From: an uncultured Oscillibacter sp.
GTDB lineage: Bacteria; Bacillota; Clostridia; Oscillospirales; Oscillospiraceae
DNA length: 14,650 bases
Assembly: GCA_900550685.1 (NCBI GenBank)
Contig: URTS01000038.1
Location: forward strand, 1-14,650
Direction of reading: 5' to 3'
Part shown: positions 1-6,372 of the stretch, one piece after another
Numbering within the stretch: position 1 is the stretch's first letter
Layout of the letters: each line of letters begins with the position of its first letter
Made by a program: the position numbers and the translations under genes
Notes under the pieces: generated by a model
What the model saw: only the letters and a program-made list of their open reading frames with translations
Told to the model about the DNA's origin: nothing
The model's database searches: none

Positions 1-435
1 AACGACGGCGCTGCCGCTATCGTGCTGGCCTCCGGCGAGGCTGTTGAGAAGTACGGCCTGAAGCCCATGGTCAAGCTGATCGGCTGGGGCCAGGGCGGCG
101 TCGATCCCAAGATCATGGGTGTCGGCCCCGTGGTGGCTTCCCGCAACGCTATGGCCAAGGCCGGCGTGTCCATCGAGGACATCGACCTGGTGGAGGCCAA
201 CGAGGCTTTCGCCGCTCAGTCCATCGCTGTGGCCCGCGAGCTGCACTTTGACATGAGCAAGGTCAACGTCAACGGCGGCGCCATCGCTCTGGGCCACCCC
301 GTCGGCGCTTCCGGTGCCCGTATCATCGTCACCCTGATCCACGAGATGCTGAAGCGTCCCGAGGCCAAGAAGGGCCTGGCTACCCTCTGCATCGGCGGCG
401 GCATGGGTACCGCTGTTGTGGTGGAGAAGGTCTGA
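1..435 (+). CDS. Acetyl-CoA acetyltransferase (thiolase), 3' part only
   Basis: C-terminal 144 codons of a thiolase; the frame is open from base 1, so the gene begins upstream of the window. Biosynthetic thiolases join two acetyl-CoA into acetoacetyl-CoA, the first step of the clostridial butyrate route. Visible family marks are VEANEAFAAQ, the NGGAIALGHP block with the catalytic His of GHP, and near the C-terminus CIGGGMG, whose Cys is the second active-site cysteine. The first catalytic cysteine lies outside the window. Codon use favours GCT, GGC, GTC and CGT, as expected for a highly expressed gene. A strong terminator follows 25 bases after the stop. The family is certain; biosynthetic versus degradative role cannot be settled from this part, though the context suggests biosynthetic. 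Confidence 0.95.
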   Translation, partial: NDGAAAIVLASGEAVEKYGLKPMVKLIGWGQGGVDPKIMGVGPVVASRNAMAKAGVSIEDIDLVEANEAFAAQSIAVARELHFDMSKVNVNGGAIALGHPVGASGARIIVTLIHEMLKRPEAKKGLATLCIGGGMGTAVVVEKV

Positions 436-460
436 TCCATCGTTCCATAAGTTCCCTTAC

Positions 461-494
461 AAGGGGCTGCGTAATGCGCAGCCCCTTGCTTTTA
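461..494 (+). terminator. Rho-independent terminator of the thiolase gene
   Basis: An 11-bp perfect stem (461-471 with 477-487) around a 5-nt TAATG loop is followed by GCTTTTA. It lies 25 bases after the thiolase stop. The same hairpin core recurs 139 bases downstream. Confidence 0.9.
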
Positions 495-627
495 TCTGAA
501 ACAGACCGGAAACCTGTTTCAACAGAAAGGTATGCCGGGAAACTCCAAGAGATTTTTGCGCCGTTTCCATCCATTTTCAGCCTGTCCAATGGGCAGGCTG
601 AAGGGCTGCGTAATGCGCAGCCCCTTG
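464..627 (+). repeat. 25-base direct repeat (464-488 and 603-627)
   Basis: Two identical 25-base copies with a 139-base offset each form the heart of a terminator hairpin. The flanking bases differ, so only the hairpin is duplicated, not the whole spacer. Confidence 0.85.
498..600 (+). other. Noncoding spacer with two further hairpins
   Basis: No credible gene is seen between 436 and 763. This stretch holds a 7-bp inverted repeat GAAACAG / CTGTTTC (498-504 with 514-520) and a second hairpin at 578-600 (CAGCCTG / CAGGCTG, extended by three pairs including one G-T, with an AAT loop). The second hairpin abuts the following terminator. Neither has its own T-run. They may be part of the thiolase 3' UTR or of a small RNA ending at 634; no promoter for such an RNA was found. 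Confidence 0.4.
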
Positions 628-634
628 TTTTTTT
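601..634 (+). terminator. Second terminator hairpin, copy of the one at 461
   Basis: The 8-bp GC-rich stem (603-610 with 616-623) has the same TAATG loop and the same 25 bases (603-627) as 464-488. It is followed by a stronger T-run (628-634), so it should be a better terminator than the first copy. It backs up termination of the thiolase transcript just before malQ. Confidence 0.8.
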
Positions 635-653
635 GTCCGGTTCGTTTTATGAT
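625..653 (+). promoter_or_regulatory. Probable malQ promoter
   Basis: A -35 TTGTTT (625-630), a 17-base spacer and a -10 TATGAT (648-653) are seen. The -35 lies inside the T-run of the preceding terminator, so termination of the thiolase transcript and initiation of malQ are packed together. The start would be near 660, giving a leader of about 100 nt. Confidence 0.6.
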
Positions 654-685
654 ACCATCAAACAAGTTCTTCCCAGTCGGAACGG

Positions 686-759
686 GTCCGGCCGGTCCGC
701 CGCTCCCTGTGCGGTGGGAATTCCAACCTTCCAAACTCTCGGCCGGACAGGGCGGCGGA
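686..759 (+). promoter_or_regulatory. malQ 5' leader with competing stems over the ribosome site
   Basis: Bases 747-759, just before the start codon, can pair with 696-710 (7 bp plus 6 bp with a 2-nt bulge at 703-704). The overlapping 740-748 can instead pair with 686-694 (9 bp). A local stem 696-703/711-718 competes with the first. Alternative folds could therefore hide or free the start region. This is drawn by eye in GC-rich DNA; no known riboswitch family is recognised. Confidence 0.35.
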
Positions 760-763
760 ATGG

Positions 764-2257
764 ATGATGGCTATGCAGCGCAGCAGCGGGATCCTGATGC
801 CCGTTTTCTCCCTGCCGTCCCCTTACGGCATCGGCACCCTGGGTCAGGCGGCCCGGGACTTTATCGACTTTCTGAAGGCCGCGGGACAGTCCTGGTGGCA
901 GATCCTGCCGGTAGGCCCCACCGGCTACGGTGACTCCCCCTACCAGAGCTTTTCCGCCTACGCCGGAAATCCCTATCTCATCGATCTGGACCTCCTGCGG
1001 CAGGACGGCCTGCTGACCCAGCCGGAGATTGACAGCGCCTTTTGGGGCGCTGATCCCAGCCGGGTGGACTACGGCGCCCTGTACCAAAACCGGCTGACGG
1101 TGCTCTCCGCCGCCTGCCGCCGGGGCTGGCAGCGGGACGCCGGAGCCGTGGCCCGTTTCTCCGCTGAAAATCAGGGCTGGCTGCCGGATTACGCCCTGTT
1201 CATGGCCTTGAAGCGCCGCTTCGGCGGCAGGCCCTGGCAGTCCTGGCCGGAGGACATCCGCCTCCGCCGCCCGGAGGCCGTGGAGCGTTACCGGAGGCTG
1301 CTGGCGGCGGACGTGGAGCTGTTCACCTACCTGCAATTCCTGTTTTTCCGCCAGTGGGACGATCTGCGGGCCTACGCCGCCGGACAGGGCGTCCGGATCA
1401 TCGGCGACCTGCCCATTTATGTGGCCATGGACTCCGCCGACGTGTGGGCGGCCCCCAGCAGCTTCCAGCTGGACGAAAACCTGGTGCCCAAGGAGGTGGC
1501 CGGGGTGCCGCCGGACTATTTCTCCGCCGACGGCCAGCTGTGGGGCAATCCCCTGTACAACTGGGACGCCATGAAGGCCGACGGCTTCGGCTGGTGGATC
1601 CGCCGGGTGGACAGTGCCCGGCGGCTGTATGACCTGCTGCGGCTGGACCACTTCCGGGGCTTTGAGCGGTACTGGGCCATCCCCTATGGAGATACCACCG
1701 CCCGGGGCGGCCATTGGGTGGCCGGGCCGGGGATGGACCTGCTGCGGGTCCTTACCGGGTGGTTCCCGGACATCCGCTTCATCGCCGAGGACCTGGGCCA
1801 GCTGACGCCGGAGGTCCACGCCCTGCGGGACGCGGCAGGCCTGCCGGGCATGAAGGTGCTGGAATTTGCCTTTGACCCGGAGGGAGCAGGGGACTACCTG
1901 CCCCATAACCACATCCCTGGCTGCGCCTGCTACACCGGGACCCACGACAATGCCCCCCTGGCTGCCTGGCTGCAAGAAGCAGACCCGGCGGAGACCGCCA
2001 TGGCCAGGGCCTACCTGGGCCTGAACGCCGAGGAGGGGCCTGTCTGGGGCATCCTCCGGGGCGGCATGAGTTCCGTTGCGGAGCTGTTCGTGGCCCAGCT
2101 TCAGGACTATCTGGAACTGGGGGCGGACAGCCGGGTGAACACCCCCGGCGTGGCGGATGGCAACTGGCAATGGCGTCTGCTGCCCGGCCAGCTGACGGAC
2201 ACTCTGGCAGAAAAGATCTATGCCATGACGAAGCGCTGCGGACGGCTTCCAAAATAA
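764..2257 (+). CDS. malQ: 4-alpha-glucanotransferase (amylomaltase, GH77)
   Basis: Cytosolic disproportionating enzyme that moves alpha-1,4-glucan chains between maltodextrins, releasing glucose; used in maltodextrin and glycogen turnover. The 497 residues match the normal family length. N-terminal marks are SLPSPYGIGTLG and WWQILPVGPTGYGDSPYQS. The three GH77 active-site acids are in place: nucleophile D295 in LRLDHFRGFE, acid/base E342 in IAEDLG, and D395 in GTHDN. The C-terminal RVNTPG and GNWQWR blocks are typical. In-frame ATGs at 764, 767 and 773 compete; only a weak AGGG (749-752) precedes the first, so the exact start is uncertain by a few residues. It has its own promoter and leader and stands alone, 69 bases before a regulator gene. 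Confidence 0.95.
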   Translation: MMAMQRSSGILMPVFSLPSPYGIGTLGQAARDFIDFLKAAGQSWWQILPVGPTGYGDSPYQSFSAYAGNPYLIDLDLLRQDGLLTQPEIDSAFWGADPSRVDYGALYQNRLTVLSAACRRGWQRDAGAVARFSAENQGWLPDYALFMALKRRFGGRPWQSWPEDIRLRRPEAVERYRRLLAADVELFTYLQFLFFRQWDDLRAYAAGQGVRIIGDLPIYVAMDSADVWAAPSSFQLDENLVPKEVAGVPPDYFSADGQLWGNPLYNWDAMKADGFGWWIRRVDSARRLYDLLRLDHFRGFERYWAIPYGDTTARGGHWVAGPGMDLLRVLTGWFPDIRFIAEDLGQLTPEVHALRDAAGLPGMKVLEFAFDPEGAGDYLPHNHIPGCACYTGTHDNAPLAAWLQEADPAETAMARAYLGLNAEEGPVWGILRGGMSSVAELFVAQLQDYLELGADSRVNTPGVADGNWQWRLLPGQLTDTLAEKIYAMTKRCGRLPK

Positions 2258-2273
2258 GGAATCCCGACAAATC

Positions 2274-2302
2274 TTGCGTTTTGGCAGGTTTTTTGGTAGA
2301 AT
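2274..2302 (+). promoter_or_regulatory. Promoter of the PerR-like regulator
   Basis: A -35 TTGCGT (2274-2279), 17 bases and a -10 TAGAAT (2297-2302) lie in the short gap after malQ. The ribosome site is only 13 bases after the -10, so the leader is very short. No Per or Fur box palindrome was recognised around it. Confidence 0.65.
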
Positions 2303-2326
2303 ACCCTCAAAAGCGAGGTGACGGAC

Positions 2327-2716
2327 ATGAAGCAGCAGCGGAACACCCGCCAGCGGCAGCTGGTGCTGGATGCGGTGCGGAGCCGCCGGGACCATCCCAC
2401 GGCGGATCAGATCTACCAGAGCGTACATGCGGTGGACGCCCACGTCAGCCGGGGCACTGTCTACCGGAATCTGAACCTGCTTTGCGACAAGCAGGAGATC
2501 TTCCGGGTGGTCATGTCCGACTGCGACCGTTTCGACCTCCGGACGGACCCCCACTACCACATGCGCTGCGTGGTCTGCGGCCATGTGGAGGACGTGGACA
2601 TCCCCTATAACCAGGAGTATGACCTGGCCCTGGCCCAAAAAACCGGCTATCAGATCCTCTGCCACCGGCTGGTGGTGGAGGGCATCTGCCCGGATTGCCA
2701 GAAAGCAACCTCATAA
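2327..2716 (+). CDS. perR: Fur-family metalloregulator, PerR-like
   Basis: A 129-residue DNA-binding repressor of the Fur superfamily, most like the peroxide sensor PerR. An N-terminal winged helix includes GTVYRNLNLL. The PerR regulatory-metal ligand set is present: H23 (HPTAD), D70 (RFD), H76 and H78 (HYH), and D89. Structural zinc cysteines are C81/C84 (CVVC) and C121/C124 (CPDC). In PerR, Fe(II) at this site oxidises histidines and releases DNA from peroxide-defence genes. Start ATG 2327 is chosen because GAGGTGA (2315-2321) sits six bases before it; a GTG at 2318 lies inside that ribosome site. Fur-type iron sensing is the main alternative, since the fold and most ligands are shared. No peroxide-defence gene is next to it. 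Confidence 0.85.
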   Translation: MKQQRNTRQRQLVLDAVRSRRDHPTADQIYQSVHAVDAHVSRGTVYRNLNLLCDKQEIFRVVMSDCDRFDLRTDPHYHMRCVVCGHVEDVDIPYNQEYDLALAQKTGYQILCHRLVVEGICPDCQKATS

Positions 2717-2717
2717 A

Positions 2718-2756
2718 AAATCGATCCCCCATCCATATGGATGGGGGATTGATTTT
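2718..2756. terminator. Bidirectional terminator between convergent genes
   Basis: A long, nearly perfect palindrome centred between 2736 and 2737 has a 12-bp perfect core from 2724-2735, then one G-T pair and five more pairs, with an A-run on the left and GATTTTATTG on the right. It serves the regulator on the plus strand and the membrane protein on the minus strand. Confidence 0.9.
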
Positions 2757-2764
2757 ATTGTTTC

Positions 2765-3079
2765 TCAGGATTCCTTTCCCATCAGGGAAACCACAACGGA
2801 AAGGAAAAAGCATACACTGACAGCCCAAAAGATGCCAAACAGTCCAATACAAGCAGAATTGGAAATAGACGCAATAGCCGGAACAACGCCTAACCAGTTT
2901 GCAAAAATGCAGCGGACCAAGAAAAACAGTGCAAGCGCCATACTGATTGCATGCCCAATCAAACGATTGCGGGCGATCGTTTGATTTTTCAAAAGCAAAC
3001 AGCCTATAATCAGTTCCAAGATACTGACAACGCCCGCACACACGAGAAACATAGGGATCACTTCTGCCTCAAACGACAT
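2765..3079 (-). CDS. Small three-helix membrane protein, unknown function
   Basis: A 104-residue hydrophobic protein not recognised as any known family. Likely membrane helices are residues 9-30, 44-66 and 77-98, joined by a short basic loop (KNQTIARNR, about residues 31-39). A GGGAGA ribosome site stands eight bases before the ATG at 3079. It begins 34 bases after the stop of the SLH protein gene on the same strand, without a terminator between, so co-transcription is likely. Its base composition is clearly more AT-rich than all neighbours, which hints at a different origin. Expression is supported only by the ribosome site, the helix pattern and the terminator placed just beyond it. Confidence 0.65.
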   Translation of the reverse strand: MSFEAEVIPMFLVCAGVVSILELIIGCLLLKNQTIARNRLIGHAISMALALFFLVRCIFANWLGVVPAIASISNSACIGLFGIFWAVSVCFFLSVVVSLMGKES

Positions 3080-3112
3080 ATTTTATTCTCCCTTCATTTA
3101 TCATTGGCTGCA

Positions 3113-6043
3113 TTACTTGCCGTAGTTCCGCATTCTCCACACGATGGCGGAGACCTGGCCGCGAGTCAGGGTGTTGTTGGGCTTGTAGGTGCTGGTGCCG
3201 TTGGAGAAGTAGCCCTCGATGATGCCTGCGGCGTTCAGGGCCTGGACGTAAACATCGTTGGTATCGGTGAAGGGCTTCTTGTTGGAGAGGTTGGTGGTGG
3301 ACAGCTTCAGAGCCTTGGACGCGATCTGGGCGATCTGCAAACGGGTGATGGAGCCGTTCAGCTTGGGATTGCCGGTGACCAGGCCGTCGGCCTTGGCCTT
3401 GGCCAGATAGCCGCTGAAGGTACTGCCCTTTACGGTGGGGGCCTGCTCGCCGTAGCCCGCCGCCAGCATGATGAGCTTCAGGGCCGCGCCGTAGGTGATG
3501 GTATTCTTCTCCTGGAAGGAGCCGTTGCTGTAACCGGAGATAATGTTGGAACCGGACAGCTCCGTCACGTACTTATAGCACCAGGTGGAGGTGGTCACAT
3601 CGCTGAACTTCTTCACGCTGCTCACCACGCCAATGGAGAAGGTCCCGGCGGCAAAGGCCACACCATTGCTGTTCAGGGCCACATAGGGGATGCTGACAGA
3701 GCCGGTGAAATTGCTGTTGGGCACGAAGCGCAGCTGGCTCATGCTGCTGTAGGAATAGTTGGTGGTGGTGCCCGCCGCCGCGGAGCCTGCATAAACAACG
3801 CCGGAGGTTGTGCTGGGCAGGTCCAGCAGCTGGATGCCGCTGAGGTTGGTGCCGGTGACGGAAGCCACCGCCGCAGAGATGGAGGAGGCGGGGAAGGTGA
3901 TGGAGGTACCCTTTGTAGCCACGCTGTAAACCTCGGGAATGGCCTTGGCGTTGACGCTGATAAGGATGGTCCCGGCAGCGGACTGTCCGTTGGTGCCGTA
4001 GGCGTTGAAGCTGAGGGCCGTGCAGTAGTTGGTGCCGCTGGGGATATAGGTCAGCTCAGAGAGGGCGTACTCCGTCTTGGCGGAGGGGCTGTAGGAGAAC
4101 ACCTTGCCGGAGACGCTGGAGGCAGTCAGCTGGGTGCGGCTGGTGGCGCCGAACTGGCTGGTGCCGTAGTAGTTGTAGTACAGGCTGCCGGTGGAGGGCA
4201 CGCCGCTGATGGTCACATAGGCCAGATTGCCGCTGGAATAGATCTTCTTAAAATAGCGGGCAAAGTCGTTGGCGTTGATCTGCAAAGCCGTGCCGGTGGT
4301 GGTGCTGTAGCGGATGTTGCCCGCGTAATAAGAGGTGCTGGAGGAGCTGCCGGTGGTAATGACCAGGGTGCCGGTGGTGCTCTGGTTCGTCCGGCTGCCG
4401 CTGCCGCCGTACAGGGTGAAGGTCAGGGTGATGCTGCCGGAGGTGAAGGTCTTGTCCGCCACGAAGCTCAGGTCGCTGAGGTTGTAGTCCACATCGCCGT
4501 CATAGCTGCTGTAGCCGAAGGTAGTGCCGCTGATGTCGGAACGGGTGAAAGCGACCTCCTTCCGGGCGCCGTACTTGGAATACAGGGTGCCCTTGGCATA
4601 GTCGCTGGTGCTGGGGCGGTCAAACGCCACATACTTGAAGGTGCCGGTGCAGCTGCTCTTGTCGTAGACCTTCTGGAAATCGTCCTCGTCAAAGGCCACC
4701 TCGCTGCCCGCTTTCACGGTGTAGGTGATGTCGCCCTTGGTAGTGGAGGAAGAACTGGACTTGCCGCTGGTAATGGTCAGGGTGCCGGTGGTGCTCTGGT
4801 TCGTCCGGCTGCCGCTGCCACCGTACAGGGTGAAGGTCAGGGTGATGCTGCCGGAGGTGAAGGTCTTGTCCGCCACGAAGCTCAGGTCGCTGAGGTTGTA
4901 GTCCACATCGCCGTCATAGCTGCTGTAGCCGAAGGTAGTGCCGCTGATGTCGGAACGGGTGAAAGCGACCTCCTTCCGGGCGCCGTACTTGGAATACAGG
5001 GTGCCCTTGGCATAGTCGCTGGTGCTGGGGCGGTCAAACGCCACGTATTTGAAAGTGCCGGTACAGCTGCTCTTGTCGTAGACCTTCTGGAAATCGTCCT
5101 CGTCAAAGGCAACCTCCTCACTGGCCTTTACGGTGTAGCTGATGTCGCCCTTGGAGGAGGTGGACTTGCCGGAGGCGTTGATCACCAGCGTGCCGGTCTC
5201 ACTTCGGTTGGTTTTGGTGCCGCTGCCGCCGTAAACGGTGAAAGACAGGGTTATGGGGCCGGAGAAGGACTTGTCGGCCACGAAGCTCAGCTCGTCCAGA
5301 TCATAGTCACCGTAGTCACTGTCACTGTAATAGAACTTGGTGCCGCTGAGCTGAGTGCGGGTGAAATAGTCCTCACGGGTTTTGCCGTGGCGGAAGTAGA
5401 TGTAGCCGTCGGCATAGTCGGAGCTGTTGGGACGGTCGAACTCCACATAGCGGAAGGTGCCGTCGCAGTACTTGTCGAAATACTTCTCAAAGTCCCGGCC
5501 ACTGAAAGACACCTCGTCGCCGGCCTTCACCTCATAGACGATGTCGCCCTTGGAGGAGGTGGAACCGCTCTTGGAGACTTCCAGAGACAGCGTACCGTCA
5601 ACACTGTCGGTTCTGCCGTTGCTGCGTGTGCCGTAGGCGGTGAAGGAAATTTCCAGCGTGCTGGTGCTGGCGGAAGAATCCGCCACTAAGGAGAGACGCT
5701 TCAGCGGATAGCTGTCGCTGTCGGGGTCAAAGTCGGAACTGGTATCATAAAATTTGCTTCCGACAAGATCGGCTCTGCTGAGGTTATCGCCGCGGTATGC
5801 CACGCTGCCCTCAAAATCGCTGTAGTCGCTTCTGGAAACGCTGAACTCCACATGCTCAAAGGTGCCGGAGCAGTACTTATCATAGTAATCCGAGAAGTCG
5901 CTGACAGAGAAGGTGGCAGAGTCGCCGGGTTTGACAGAATATGTAATATCCGATGATTTTGCGGACACGGCGGGAACCATCGTCATGACCATCACAAGGG
6001 TCAGCAAGAACGTGGGAACCCGTTTTTTGAGAAATTGTCTCAT
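3113..6043 (-). CDS. Secreted SLH-anchored surface protein with six repeat domains
   Basis: A 976-residue exported cell-surface protein. A signal peptide (KKR, then a hydrophobic stretch ending AVSA at residue 28) leads to six related units of about 105-138 residues starting near 32, 167, 300, 438, 576 and 704. Units 1-5 start with a D/N-I-x-Y motif and units 1-4 carry a ...CxGTF... motif, aromatic and Asp/Ser-rich strands, LSFVAD and an S/T-rich linker; units 5 and 6 are divergent. Three SLH modules (about 812-866, 867-920, 923-974) end the protein and would bind pyruvylated secondary cell-wall polymer. The start at 6043 is fixed by a perfect AGGAGG (6051-6056) seven bases upstream; an in-frame ATG at 6151 would put 36 residues before the signal peptide and is rejected. 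The repeats look like beta-sandwich, cadherin/Ig-like modules, but no family is assigned. No catalytic motif is seen. Probable role: S-layer-associated structural or adhesive protein. Confidence 0.9.
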   Translation of the reverse strand: MRQFLKKRVPTFLLTLVMVMTMVPAVSAKSSDITYSVKPGDSATFSVSDFSDYYDKYCSGTFEHVEFSVSRSDYSDFEGSVAYRGDNLSRADLVGSKFYDTSSDFDPDSDSYPLKRLSLVADSSASTSTLEISFTAYGTRSNGRTDSVDGTLSLEVSKSGSTSSKGDIVYEVKAGDEVSFSGRDFEKYFDKYCDGTFRYVEFDRPNSSDYADGYIYFRHGKTREDYFTRTQLSGTKFYYSDSDYGDYDLDELSFVADKSFSGPITLSFTVYGGSGTKTNRSETGTLVINASGKSTSSKGDISYTVKASEEVAFDEDDFQKVYDKSSCTGTFKYVAFDRPSTSDYAKGTLYSKYGARKEVAFTRSDISGTTFGYSSYDGDVDYNLSDLSFVADKTFTSGSITLTFTLYGGSGSRTNQSTTGTLTITSGKSSSSSTTKGDITYTVKAGSEVAFDEDDFQKVYDKSSCTGTFKYVAFDRPSTSDYAKGTLYSKYGARKEVAFTRSDISGTTFGYSSYDGDVDYNLSDLSFVADKTFTSGSITLTFTLYGGSGSRTNQSTTGTLVITTGSSSSTSYYAGNIRYSTTTGTALQINANDFARYFKKIYSSGNLAYVTISGVPSTGSLYYNYYGTSQFGATSRTQLTASSVSGKVFSYSPSAKTEYALSELTYIPSGTNYCTALSFNAYGTNGQSAAGTILISVNAKAIPEVYSVATKGTSITFPASSISAAVASVTGTNLSGIQLLDLPSTTSGVVYAGSAAAGTTTNYSYSSMSQLRFVPNSNFTGSVSIPYVALNSNGVAFAAGTFSIGVVSSVKKFSDVTTSTWCYKYVTELSGSNIISGYSNGSFQEKNTITYGAALKLIMLAAGYGEQAPTVKGSTFSGYLAKAKADGLVTGNPKLNGSITRLQIAQIASKALKLSTTNLSNKKPFTDTNDVYVQALNAAGIIEGYFSNGTSTYKPNNTLTRGQVSAIVWRMRNYGK
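4365..5116 (-). repeat. Near-identical tandem duplication inside the SLH gene
   Basis: Bases 4365-4702 match 4779-5116 with a 414-base (138-codon) offset. Reading by eye gives six mismatches in 338 bases (at 4406, 4631, 4634, 4640, 4649 and 4697), and 4407-4630 is identical over 224 bases. All six changes are silent. The copies encode repeat units 4 and 3 of the protein. Confidence 0.9.
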
Positions 6044-6068
6044 GAAAAAACCTCCTAAAAAAGTCAGA

Positions 6069-6097
6069 ATTATGTTACCCTCTACTGTTGACTTAAA
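6069..6097 (-). promoter_or_regulatory. Candidate SLH-gene promoter
   Basis: On the minus strand there is a weak -35 TTTAAG (6097-6092), a 17-base spacer and -10 CATAAT (6074-6069). The start would be near 6062, leaving a leader of about 19 nt that still contains the AGGAGG. The -35 match is poor, which would fit an activator-dependent promoter. Confidence 0.35.
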
Positions 6098-6112
6098 CAT
6101 ACCTGAAAACGC

Positions 6113-6150
6113 GGAAACATTCATGAACAATCTATGAACAAGTGGAAACA
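6113..6150. repeat. ATGAACAA tandem pair flanked by GGAAACA
   Basis: ATGAACAA occurs at 6123-6130 and 6134-6141, an 11-base period, and GGAAACA flanks them at 6113-6119 and 6144-6150. The cluster lies just upstream of the candidate SLH promoter. It is a possible binding site for a regulator; the protein is unknown. The rest of the divergent gap (6151-6250) has only a short GC hairpin at 6193-6210. Confidence 0.4.
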
Positions 6151-6250
6151 AACCGGTTAAAATTCAGGGGTTTTTCCGTGCGGCCGTTCACAGCTTCCGG
6201 CATCCGGAGCCCCCTTGCATAAAGGTCACAAAAGCGCCGTGATTTTTATT

Positions 6251-6274
6251 TGGTAATTTGGTAACGAATTACCA
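6251..6274. promoter_or_regulatory. TGGTAA operator candidate upstream of the ABC operon
   Basis: TGGTAA appears at 6251-6256 and 6259-6264, and inverted as TTACCA at 6269-6274, so 6259-6274 is a perfect 6-4-6 palindrome with an extra half-site. It ends 10 bases before the -35. The position fits an activator site or a repressor site for the transporter operon. Confidence 0.5.
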
Positions 6275-6284
6275 CGTTAAAGCG

Positions 6285-6313
6285 TTGACAAATGAAACCG
6301 TCCCTGCTATGAT
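6285..6313 (+). promoter_or_regulatory. Consensus promoter of the ABC importer operon
   Basis: A perfect -35 TTGACA (6285-6290), a 17-base spacer and -10 TATGAT (6308-6313) preceded by TGC (extended -10) are seen. The transcript would start near 6320, with about 50 nt before the first gene. Confidence 0.9.
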
Positions 6314-6372
6314 AAATACCATCAAAAGGGCGGCACCAACGTCCCAAAACCAACAGAAATGAGGGCAACGAT

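Noticed and set aside
436..763. Small proteins in the spacer before malQ
   Set aside because: Open frames there are formed by the terminator hairpins, lack ribosome sites and have no coherent composition.
647..2665. 672-residue open frame on the minus strand across malQ and the regulator
   Set aside because: It lies opposite two well-identified genes, has no recognisable domain and runs through intergenic promoters; it is a product of high GC.
2951..5689. 912-residue open frame on the plus strand through the SLH gene
   Set aside because: It is antisense to a gene with signal peptide, ribosome site and SLH modules. The translation is low-complexity Gly/Ala/Val-rich, as expected from the complement of Ser/Thr/Asp-rich codons.
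6151..6240. Riboswitch in the SLH/importer divergent region
   Set aside because: A short GC hairpin at 6193-6210 and nearby purine-rich bases recalled a c-di-GMP riboswitch, but the conserved core and paired helices could not be found.
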